Both the position numbers and the translations under genes were made by a program. The notes beneath the pieces were generated by a model. That model had not been told where the DNA came from, searched no databases, and saw nothing but the letters and a program-made list of their open reading frames with translations. Shown one piece after another: positions 9,610 to 18,359 of a DNA stretch of 64,000 nucleotides (its first letter is position 1; every line of letters begins with the position of its first letter). Source of the stretch: Dactylorhiza incarnata (taxonomy: Eukaryota; Streptophyta; Magnoliopsida; Asparagales; Orchidaceae); the NCBI GenBank assembly GCA_033032865.1, contig JAWHQI010000019.1, forward strand, positions 14,984,001 to 15,048,000, written 5' to 3'.

Positions 9610-11262
9610 GTGGCGCATGTGTATCGACTTTTCACTTCTTAATAAATCATGCCCAAAAGATTGCTACCCCTTGCCTAGAATCGACGCGCTGGTTGACTCA
9701 GCCGTTGGTTTCTCTGCAATGTCTTTCTTAGATGCTTTTTCCGGTTATCATCAGATCCGCATGCACCCCCAGGACATCAAAGATGTCTCCTTCATCACGG
9801 GGGACAGATGCTACTGTTATAAGATGATGCCATTTGGGCTCAAGAATGCAGGTGCCACTTATCAAAGGATGATGGATCAGGTCTTTCGCGAACAAAGGGG
9901 AAGAAACTTGGAGGTCTATGTTGATGATCTCATGGTAAAGAGCCGGGACCTTGGGTCTCACCTCCGAGACCTTGAGGAGATGTTTGGGACCCTACGGAAG
10001 TATAAGATGAAACTCAACCCCTTGAAGTGTGTCTTCGGGTCTAGCCGAGGGAAGTTCCTAGGCCACTTGCTCACCCCGGCAGGAGTGGAACCTAACCCAG
10101 ACAAGGTCAAGTCGATAATGGAGTTGGGGTCGCCGAGAAGCCTGAAGGAGGTTCAAAGCCTCACGGGGAAGCTGGCCAGACTTAGCAGGTTCCTCTCCAA
10201 GGTGGGAGAGAAGTGTGCGCCCTTCTTAATGGTGCTGAGGGGCAATAAAAAATTCGAATGGACCCAGAGTGTGAGGAAGCTTTTTGAGCCTTGAAAGGGC
10301 AACTCACCCAAACCCCCCTACTTCAAGGGCCGAGATCGGGAGAAGACCTATCCCTATACCTGGGAGTAGGACTTGAAGCAGTAAGTTCAGTATTAATCCG
10401 TGAGGAAGGAAGAAAGCAGTTCCCTATCTACTATGTCAGCTAAGTGCTGGAGAAGGCGGAGCTCCGGTACCCAATCTTGGAGAAGTTGGATTTCGCATTG
10501 GTGGTGGCGGCTCGGAGGATCCGGCCCTACTTCCAGGCACATTCAATCAAAGTGGTAACAGATCACCCACTTCGCAAAGTCATGGAAGGGGTAGAACACT
10601 CGGGGAGATTGGCAAAGTGGTCCGTGGAGCTGAGTGAGTTCAATATTATGTTCATCCCTAGGGCGTCAATCAAGGCCCAAGCAGTGGTAGACTTCATGGC
10701 TGACTACACATCCGAAGTGGGGGAACATGAACCGCCTCCCCCAGTGGCGTGGAAGATGTTGGTGGATGGTGCGTCAGGAAGGCACTCCTATGGAGGGGGA
10801 ATCATCTTGGTGAGCCCCCAAGGGACCAAGATCGAGCAAGCTTTGAACATCCACTTCCCGATTACCAACAACCAAGCGGAGTACGAGGCGGTGATAGCGG
10901 GCATGCGGTTGGCTCGGGAATTTGGGGTGCAAGATGTGGAGGTCTCGACGGACTCCATGGTGGTATCATACCAAGTCAGGGGGGAGTTTGAGGCGAAGGA
11001 TTCGACTCTCCTGCGGTACTTAGAAAAGGTCAGGGGGGTCATCGAGCATTTCCGCACTTTCTCCATCAAGCACGTGCCAAGGGAGGAGAGCACCCCCGCA
11101 GACCTCCTAGCCAAATTCGATCCCCGAGCAGGAGGAACGGTTTCGGAACTCTTCCGACCCACCATCGAGGAAGGAGAGTTGATGGAGGTGGATCAGCGGG
11201 TCTCGTGGATGGATCTTTCGTCACTTTCCTATCATCAGGGAAATTCCCTGAAGGAGACATAG
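9610..11262 (+). pseudogene. pol: Gypsy C RT, RNase H and second (archaeal-type) RNase H
   Basis: RT core from MCIDF (9617): FLDAFSGYHQI (catalytic Asp present), MPFGLKNAG, and YVDD (9917-9928) as the metal-binding pair, so the active site is intact. A frameshift near 10288 follows, then the ordinary RNase H in degenerate form (SLYLGVG, IYYVS, stop at 10441-10443), its C-terminal connection (RLAKWSVELSEF), and a second RNase H (about 10744-11080; MLVDGASG, TNNQAEYEA, STDSMVV) which carries the catalytic acidic residues. Two RNase H domains in this order are the hallmark of the Tat lineage. The product would copy element RNA to DNA in cytoplasmic particles. The frame fails again near 11240. 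Confidence 0.85.
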
Positions 11263-12452
11263 ACAGACGATGCTTCAGGTATAAGTCAGCTTATTACTCT
11301 TTGCATGCAGGAGGGCTGTACAGGAAGACTCTCTCAGGACTCCTGGCCCGTTGTGTTTCAGAGGTTCCGAGAGTCCTAGAAGAAATTCACTCTAGGGAGT
11401 GTGGGAGTCACTCTGGGAGCTGAACTCTGGAAGGGACGGTGTTGAGACAAGGCTACTTCTGGCCCACCCTCAGCAAGGATGCGGTGGAGTTCGCAAGGAG
11501 GTGTTTAAAGTGCCAGCTCTATGCTCCACTCCAACTCCTCCCAGCTCAGAGGCTCTGAACAATCACTGCTCCCTGGCCCTTCGCCATATGGGGGTTGGAC
11601 CTAGTTGGCCCTTTCCCTCGAGCTAGCGGCCAAAGAAGGTTCTTACTGGTCATGATCGATTATTTCTCCAAATGGGTAGAAGTGAAGGCGCTCGCCAAGG
11701 TAACATCTCAAGTTGTGAGGAAATTTGTATGGGGAGAAATAATCTGCAGGCACGGCCTCCCCCTAGCTATAGTGACGGACAATGGGCCGCAATTTGCTGG
11801 CGAAGAATTTGTTAGCTTCTGCACCCATCTTGGCATCGACCTCAGGTTTGCATCGGTTCACCACCCAAGAAGCAACGGCCAGGTGGAAGCGGCAAACAAA
11901 GTAATCGTCAACCTACTGAAGAAGAAGGTGGAGAACCTCCGAGGGAATTGGGTAGAGCAACTGCCATCCGTTCTCTGGGCCCTGAGGACTACCCCTAACA
12001 CCGCCACCGGGGAGACCCCGGTCAAACTTTCTCACGGGTCCGAAGCAGTCCTTCCCATAGAGTTCGAAGTAAAGACCCCCAGGGTGATCGCCGCAGGTGG
12101 AGGAGATGAAAAGTGGCTAATGTCTAATGATGCAGAGCAAAGGCTATCCATATACCTGGTGGAGGAACTCCGGGACCTGGCCACCGTCAGGCAGGAGGAA
12201 GTCAAGCGGCGAATGGCCCGATACTTTGACAAAAACATCTGAATAAAGCACTTGCAGAAGGAAGACCTGGTCTTAAAGAAGGTCGATGTGGCCGGAAGAG
12301 GGGTCGCGGTAGGTAAGCTCGACCCCAATTGGGAGGGTCCATACATTGTAAGCGAGGTGCTCAAGTCAGGGGGGTATCACCTCCAAGATGTGGAAGGGGT
12401 ACCTCTCGGCCGAGTCCGAAGTGGAGACGATTTGAAACGATTCTACCCTTAA
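11263..12452 (+). pseudogene. pol: Gypsy C integrase
   Basis: HHCC zinc finger (HSRECGSHSG ... RRCLKCQ, about 11380-11520) and the catalytic core with its D, D, E residues in GLDLVGPF (about 11593), VTDNGPQF (about 11775) and RSNGQVEAAN (about 11868). The C-terminal domain (LKKVDVAG, LDPNWEGPY) ends at FYP and a TAA at 12450-12452. Lesions: a frame change near 11425, a stop near 11555, and TGA at 12240-12242 (probably CGA to TGA). Integrase joins element cDNA to the genome. No chromodomain is present, as expected for Tat elements. Confidence 0.85.
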
Positions 12453-12514
12453 AAGTTTATGGCAATATTAATTGTATATTTTACTTCACTTGATAGTTAT
12501 AACTGTTATGCGAG

Positions 12515-12770
12515 GACAGGCAAGGTGACAAGTGTTGGTGTTGGAATGACCCAGATCGATTCCGCTCCCGGGCTCTCACTAGACGGGGGGTTTCAGGTTG
12601 ATCTCTGGAGAGGCTGGCAAGGTGACAAGTTTTTATGCTAGAATGCCCCAGATCGATTCGGCTCCCGGGCTCTCACTAGATGGGGGGTTTCAGAATGATC
12701 TCTGGAGAGGCTGGCAAGGTGACAAGTTTCGATGCTGGAAGGCATCAGGTCCATTCCGCTCCCAGGAAAG
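12515..12770 (+). repeat. 97-bp tandem repeat after gypsy C pol (about 2.7 copies)
   Basis: GGCAAGGTGACAAG recurs at 12519, 12616 and 12713, a 97-bp period. Each unit holds CTCCCGGGCTCTCACTAGA, a core also present in the 79-bp and 89-bp arrays of gypsy B. Non-coding; lies in the 3' untranslated region. Confidence 0.85.
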
Positions 12771-13324
12771 AAGATGAGTTCTTTATAAGGTCAAGATGAA
12801 ATGAATCAGGTTAGCGAGACTTCGGCGCTGACCCGATCCTTCTCGCTCAGCGGGCCTGCTCGCTCGGCAAAGAGAATGATTTCGCACGATAGTATGCGAG
12901 TGACGAGAATCAATCCTATGCGCTCCGGGGTATCCGGTGCTCGGTAGAAAGGTCGCCGGCACATGGTAAGAGGCGAGCTCTCGCCGAGAAGAAAAATACC
13001 TCGCGAGACCTAGAGAAAAACGCATACCTAAAGGGTAATAATCCTAAGGCAAATAACGAGAGGCCAGAGCAGCCAAAAAGGTCATATGCCTGTCTATTCA
13101 ATAACGTAAGATGCGAGAACGATCATCGCGGGAATAGCCTACATAAAAATGAACATCGAGATAAGCGAGAGCGAGATGCCGGCAAAAAAGACAAAATAGC
13201 AGAAAGGGCGAACACAATACAAGGCTAAAAATATGCATCCATGCATTTCATAGTTAAATTACAAAAGGCGGCGATCTCGCCAGCCCAAAACAAAACAGAA
13301 AATAAAATAAAAAATCTATAAGCA
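12771..13324. other. Gypsy C spacer between repeats and antisense gene
   Basis: Rich in GCGAGA and TCGC motifs. No coding frame or further repeat that I can support. It would hold the 3' UTR of the minus-strand gene that ends at 13325. Confidence 0.4.
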
Positions 13325-15297
13325 TCATGAGTCGCTCGCGAACTCTTCCTCGTCATCGCTGCTCTTCACTGGTGGAAGCGGGATGAAGAGCTCCGGGACG
13401 ATATCCTCTAGAACCATGTCAGCCGCATCGGCAGCTAGGAGTCCGCCCGCCTTCATCGTCGAGAAGATGTAGCTAGCTGACTCGGTGGGCTCCAAGCGAA
13501 TGTCCTCGTCTCGCGCTCGCCACTCTTCCTTCAGACGGCGGGGGGATGGGGGAACGATGGCACGGGTGAGATCGCAGTTTAGGGCTTTCAGCCCAGCCAC
13601 CTCGCCCTCCAATTCCCTGATGCGAGCGTCGGCTCTTCCGGCGGCCTCAGCATCCTGCAAGAAAAACAAGTTAGGGAAACGAAATGGCCAAAGGAAAGGA
13701 GGGTGACGAGGTCTAGGAAACTCACCACACTGCCCTCTGCGGCGAGTAGCTTCACCTTCAGCTGCGTGTTCTCGGCAAGGAGCCCCTCATAGGCCCTCGC
13801 GAGCTCCACGTTCTGAAGCTTCAGCTGTAAGCAGCGCCTCCCCATCATATGGGCGAGCTCGGCAGAGCGCAACTGTGACCTCGCGCTCTCTAAAGCGATG
13901 GTTCTCGCAGTCTCGTCTTTATAAGACCCCGCGTCCTCGCGCCCATAGAGGGCGAATGAGAGGTCGAAGGCATGACCGTTAACGGTCTCCTTCTCCAACC
14001 AGGAGGGAAGGATGGTGGAGATGTACACCCAGTTTGTCTCCAGTTTACAGTTTACCAAGAGCTCGCCGGTCTCATCCCGGCGCCTCTGGCCGAGGCCGAA
14101 GTTGTAATGGTTGATGGGGATGGGCAGGACGGAAGTTCTGGAAGCCTCCTGGCAGGGCTCGTCGTCCTCACCCCCCGTGGAGAGGCCGGTGAGATCGAAC
14201 TCATCGAAAGCGGCCTCGCGAGGCTCCTTTCCCTTCGAGGAGGCGAGCGAGACCCCGCTCTTCTTACCCTTCTTCTTCGGCGGAGATTTAGGAGGAACGG
14301 CATGGCTACCAGAAGCCCCCGGTCTCTTGCGAGAGGAGGGCTCACCTGGAGTGACGGCGCCTCGGCAAGCCTCCGCCCCCTTGGTCGTGAGAGCCAGGGT
14401 AGCGTCGGTTTTCCGATTGCTCGCGTAGGGGGAATGTATGGGAAGATCCCGCTCGCCTAGAAAAGGGTTGAAATTTCAATAAGTACGGGGTTACTGAGAA
14501 AGAAGTTAATAGTGATAGGGCGAGATCTTCACCTTCCCCGGTGAGCACTGGAAGCAGCTTGTCGAGGTTGCGGCGAAGATGGACAACCTCAAAGTTCTTC
14601 TTGCAGAAGAACTGATAGAGGAGGGCGTCGTGTCCTCCAAGGGAAGTGGGCCGGTAGGTGGTCTCGCCATGTTGAACTGGCGAGGTCGGGATGTTACCGA
14701 AGTTCCCCTTGACGAGAAGGAACTTCTGGGCCCAGAAGTGGGCTTTGTTGACGGTCTCGTCAACCTTAGGACCCGAGCCCATGAAGTAGGCAGTCCCGTC
14801 CCTGAAGGCACGGAACGAGAACAGCTTTCGAAAGACCGGTAGGCTAAACTCGATGCGCTCCTCGCAAAGATAACAGGCTAAGGCTGTGATCACCGCCATG
14901 GCATTAGGGGTGAGCTGGCCTGGAACAACGCCATAGTGCTTGAGCACCTGACGAGCAGCGAGAAGATCAGGATTAGTTCACATAATGAGCGGGACCTGAC
15001 CTGCAGAGAATAAGAAGCGAGCGAGAACGACCATTACCTGGCGAACTTCCGGCCACAGGGGGAGACGCAGGCCGACCGCAAAATGAGCGGTGGGGATGGC
15101 CTACTCCTTGAGAAGCGGGGCGTTGATCACATCGTTCTCGCTGGGACGGCGTGCCTCGAACGGGGGGGTGGGGTGACGTAATCGGCAACCGCGCTGAAGT
15201 ATTCCTCGTCGGTCAGGTTGCAGTGGTAGAAGGTGTGCTCCGCGAAAGCCTTCGTAATCTTTTGCTGACCCTCCGACTCATTGGCATCCCCGCCCAT
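13325..15297 (-). CDS. Antisense spliced gene 2 of gypsy C (Transposase_28-like)
   Basis: Four exons on the minus strand: 15297-15038, 14947-14533, 14456-13726, 13654-13325. All three introns (90, 76 and 71 bp) start GT and end AG, the last with GTGAGT and TTGCAG, and codon phase agrees at every junction apart from one base missing in exon 1. The predicted protein is about 578 residues. Exons 1-2 hold a globular segment (LRLPLWPEVRQ, then VLKHYGVVPGQLTPNA after the splice, LPVFRKLFSF) that resembles the 'putative gypsy-type transposon' domain. Exon 3 has a basic, nuclear-signal-like patch (PPKKKGKKSG) and then a long coiled coil (QLKLQNVELARAYEGLL) continuing into exon 4; the end is acidic (SSDDEEEF). 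Lesions are a frameshift in a run of seven G (about 15160-15170) and a TAG at 15103-15101. Function unknown; comparable antisense ORFs are known in Grande- and Retand-type elements. Confidence 0.75.
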
Positions 15298-15947
15298 CTT
15301 AATAACCTGCGAGAAATGAAGTAAAGCTAGAACGGGAAGGAGCGAGAGCTCTGAAGAGGAGGAGGAAGGAGGTTGACAGTAAATGCGGTGCTTGACTCAG
15401 TTATGACCGCCTATCTATAGCCAAAGCGAAAGGGCGGGAAGAAGTCCAAGTGCCGGCGGGCGCTGGTAGCAGCAAAAACATCACATCAAGGCCGCGGGCG
15501 AGAAAGACCTGCGGAGTTAGTACGAGCAACCTTTTCGCGAGATGTATTTATCGAGAACAGAGGGCGCTCGCGAGCATAGTATAACATGAAAATGAAACGG
15601 ATTTATTAGCAGCGAGCGAGAACTAATAAGAAGCTAGTAATACTTATTGTCAGACGAAATAAAACCAACATATATGTGGCAAGTATACAGATTACAAGCC
15701 ACTACAAGGTTGTCTAGAATAACAGCACTCGTTAACAGGAATTAAGAGACCGCGACGACGAAAAAAGTTAGCGAGAATCATGGGGCAACCACTTCCATCT
15801 ACCCCCACCCGGCGACCCGGACTGCGGCGGTACCCTAGAGTTATAATAATCCTCGACCAAGTGACCCTCCCGGTCCTTGAGATAAGCATAGTCTCTCATC
15901 CTATCTATATGAACCTCCGGCGTCGTGGCGTTCTCATCCTGGTCACG
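15298..15947. other. Gypsy C spacer between the two antisense genes
   Basis: No supportable ORF. It would hold the promoter of antisense gene 2 (TATAGATA-like element at 15412-15419, minus) and the 3' end of antisense gene 1. A CTCGCAG sequence just upstream of the gene 2 ATG could be a splice acceptor, so a 5' non-coding exon is possible. Confidence 0.4.
15412..15419 (-). promoter_or_regulatory. Possible TATA element for antisense gene 2
   Basis: Reads TATAGATA on the minus strand, about 115 bp upstream of the ATG at 15297. Weak match, position plausible. Confidence 0.3.
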
Positions 15948-16860
15948 CTACCTCACTTGCCGGAGTCTCGCACACTCTTCCATCAAGACAGCGTGTCTAT
16001 CCTCGGCGGCTTCCCTGTCACGTCTCGCCTGCATGTTGAGGTCCATCAGCATCCGCACATGTTTCCTCAGCAACTCCGCAGCTCTTTGTTTCATCGTCTC
16101 AGGATCTCGCGGATCCCCTAAGAAGTCCTCCACCTGGTTAGGAAGGGGGGACATCTCGTCGTCGCCCAACTCGGAATCGGTAGGCGGATTTTCGTTATTC
16201 TCTGTGAGATATTACGAAGAGGTTAGATGGCGCGCTTGAGTTCGCGCAGGGCAGGGGGTCGTCAGAATGCTTACCCAGCGGGGGGCGAGAGGTCGAGGGA
16301 CGGCCCTGGAACAAGTTGTCGTAGTGAGGGTAGAGAGATTTACCCAGGCCGGGAGGGTAGGCTGCGTTGTTGGTTGGAGGGATCTTTGGCGGCACGGAGC
16401 CACCGGTCTCCTCGCTCGTCAGGAGTTGGAACCCGGGCTTATCTATAATTTTGTCAGGAGGCGGAGGCGGAGACGGAGGCCGCGATGCCTGGCGGGCCGG
16501 AGACTTCTGGGGTGAGACTGTAAGAAGCAAGGAACGAAGGTCGGATAGTTGACAAGGAGAGGGTTGGCATGCGAGATCAGGATCATACCGGCGACGTTTT
16601 TCCCAGAGAGGTTGGTATCCGTCGGTGGAATTTTGCGAGACCCACCAGCGGGATCTCCAGCGTCCTCGTTCGGCAAAGCATCCTGCGAGTAGGTATGAAT
16701 CATAGGCAAATTTATTGACGTAAACTAGAGGGGTAGCTCGTACCTTCTCGTGCGGGCAATCGTCCGGGGAGGAGTCCAACAGCACGGAGTCATCCCCGGT
16801 TCGACGAGCCGCCTTCGCCTTCTTAATTTTTGGCGACTGAGCAGGGGGCGGCCGATTCAT
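15948..16860 (-). CDS. Antisense spliced gene 1 of gypsy C, intact 212-residue frame
   Basis: Exons 16860-16744, 16682-16589, 16517-16344 and 16201-15948 total 639 nt, exactly 213 codons with the TAG. All three introns (61, 71 and 142 bp) have GT-AG ends and the codon phases (0, 1, 1) match across each junction, so the frame is uninterrupted. I start at ATG 16860 (MNRPPPAQS), the first Met in the open frame. The frame is open upstream to 16953, where a GTAG acceptor-like site suggests a further exon. The protein has a basic N-terminus (KIKKAKAARR), a Pro-rich middle (PPSPPPPPD) and an acidic then helical end (GDDEMSPLPNQVEDF, MKQRAAELLRKHVRML, coiled-coil-like). No family recognised. A TATAAATA lies upstream on the same strand. 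Its role in the element is unknown. Confidence 0.7.
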
Positions 16861-17017
16861 CCAGGAGGGGACCCTGGTTGTGGAGGGTAGCCCACCGGCT
16901 CTCACCGCCCTCAGGAGAGCCTCGGCTTCTTCGGAAAGGGCATCTCCAGGCAGCTACAGTACCAGGCAAAAGGAAAGGAAAGGAAGTGGCGGTGCACGCC
17001 ATTGGGGACTCGGGACG

Positions 17018-17025
17018 ATATTTAT
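17018..17025 (-). promoter_or_regulatory. TATA box for antisense gene 1
   Basis: On the minus strand reads GGGCTATAAATATCG, a good plant TATA box about 160 bp upstream of the ATG at 16860 and about 100 bp inside the 3' LTR boundary. It implies an antisense transcript from its own promoter in the internal domain. Confidence 0.55.
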
Positions 17026-17112
17026 AGCCCACAGAGTGGGCCCCACCAAAGATTCCTGACAGATCATCACCAGGGGTTGGATGTTTCTTCGCAAGCATAA
17101 ATATCCTCGCGA

Positions 17113-17125
17113 AGAGCGGGGATTG
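17113..17125 (+). promoter_or_regulatory. Polypurine tract of gypsy C
   Basis: AGAGCGGGGATTG directly precedes the 3' LTR. The same GCGGGGATTG precedes LTR2 and LTR3 of gypsy B. Primes plus-strand DNA synthesis. Confidence 0.7.
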
Positions 17126-18359
17126 TGTACAATCCGAATATTCGCCGGGCAAGGAGACGCGGTTTAAGAAGGCAATAGGATGGAGGTAATAAGGAAGATA
17201 GGACTTAGTGCTGAAGACCCTCCCTCTCAGAGGGCTCACTGAAGGGCGAGCGAGAAGGATCGGCGAGATAAAAGCTCACAGTCCGTTTCAGGAAGATTCT
17301 TGAGTTCGACGAAAGGAGCACTGGGTTCGACGAACTCTCCAGTGATCGTTGAGCTCACCTGACTCCGTCGAGCCCACCCCTGTTCGACGAAATCATCAGA
17401 AGTCAGCGAAGTGTTCTATGCTCATTAAAGCCAAAGGGACGGTCTCCCAAGGGGAGTCGCGAGACCCAGACCTCGGCAGATATCTTCGCGAGACCCAGAC
17501 CTCGCTCAATTCTACGCTCGACAAAAGTCGAATGGAGCTCAGCATTCGTCAGATGGCACCCGACAAACAAAATTTATTCTATGGCAGCGCTCGGCTAGTT
17601 ACAGCGGGGAAGCAGTGGTCGACGAGTCGCCCATCTCAGCAAACAGCGAACAACTTAGCGTTCGGCATCCGTCAACCTCGTCCGTGTTCGGCGAAGTGAC
17701 CTGCGTTCGGCGAAAGGCATGTTGAGCTCGACGAAGTCCAGAGGCGGTCTCGCAAGAAGGCTCGCGAGATCAGACCTCGGCAGATACCGCCAGAATTGGT
17801 CGGCGAGGTCCTCGCAGAGTGATCGCCTAGGAGAGGAACCACGAGTAGGGCTCGCGGGAAGGCCCGTGAGAGCTTCGCTAGTAAGGTTCTCGCAGTTCCT
17901 TGCCCATAGGTTGATAGGGCCAAGTTGCCCTTTTACCCTTGGTGCTCTGCCCTTAGCCTCTCCAAACAGCGGAGTTTGGCTGTTAGCAGACCCATTTGGG
18001 GTGCGGATAGTAAAATCAAAAGGAAGAATCCTGCTATTTGCAGGCCAGATTAGAAAACCTATAAATAAGACCTCAAGGGCACCTTTGGAGAGGAGTTCAC
18101 TTCAGCTTCTCTCTCCTCAGGCTTTCTTTGGTTAGCATTTTCAGAGCTCTCTAAGGTGCCTGAGTCTCAGCTTTGGCTTGGGAGGGGAAGCGCTCAACGA
18201 TCTTCCGGGTTAGTGGAGGGACCTCCTCGTTGCGACTAAGGTCTTAGTCTTCTTTCTAGTCTTCAGTCTACCTTCTCCGAGGGATCAGTAAGGGCTAGCT
18301 GCCCCTCATTTCGGTGAGGGCCCCGAGCTCCACAAGAGGCTGAGAAATCGGTTTCAACA
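17126..18359 (+). repeat. Gypsy C 3' LTR
   Basis: 1234 bp, TGTACAATCC...GGTTTCAACA, followed by the TTACT duplication. Lacks the 29-bp duplication of the 5' LTR. TATAAATA at 18060-18067. Confidence 0.9.

Larger units (their letters stand above)
5538..18359 (+). mobile_element. Gypsy C, Tat-lineage element with antisense genes
   Basis: 12.8 kb element with TTACT duplicated at 5533-5537 and 18360-18364, inserted in gypsy A's protease. Order: 5' LTR, primer site, gag, protease, RT, RNase H, a second RNase H, integrase, 97-bp repeats, two minus-strand spliced genes, polypurine tract, 3' LTR. The second RNase H and the additional antisense genes place it in the Tat lineage (relatives of Grande, Retand, Ogre). 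About ten nonsense or frameshift lesions in gag-pol mean it is not autonomous now. LTRs and PBS are closely similar in design to those of the pol-less gypsy B. Confidence 0.93.
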
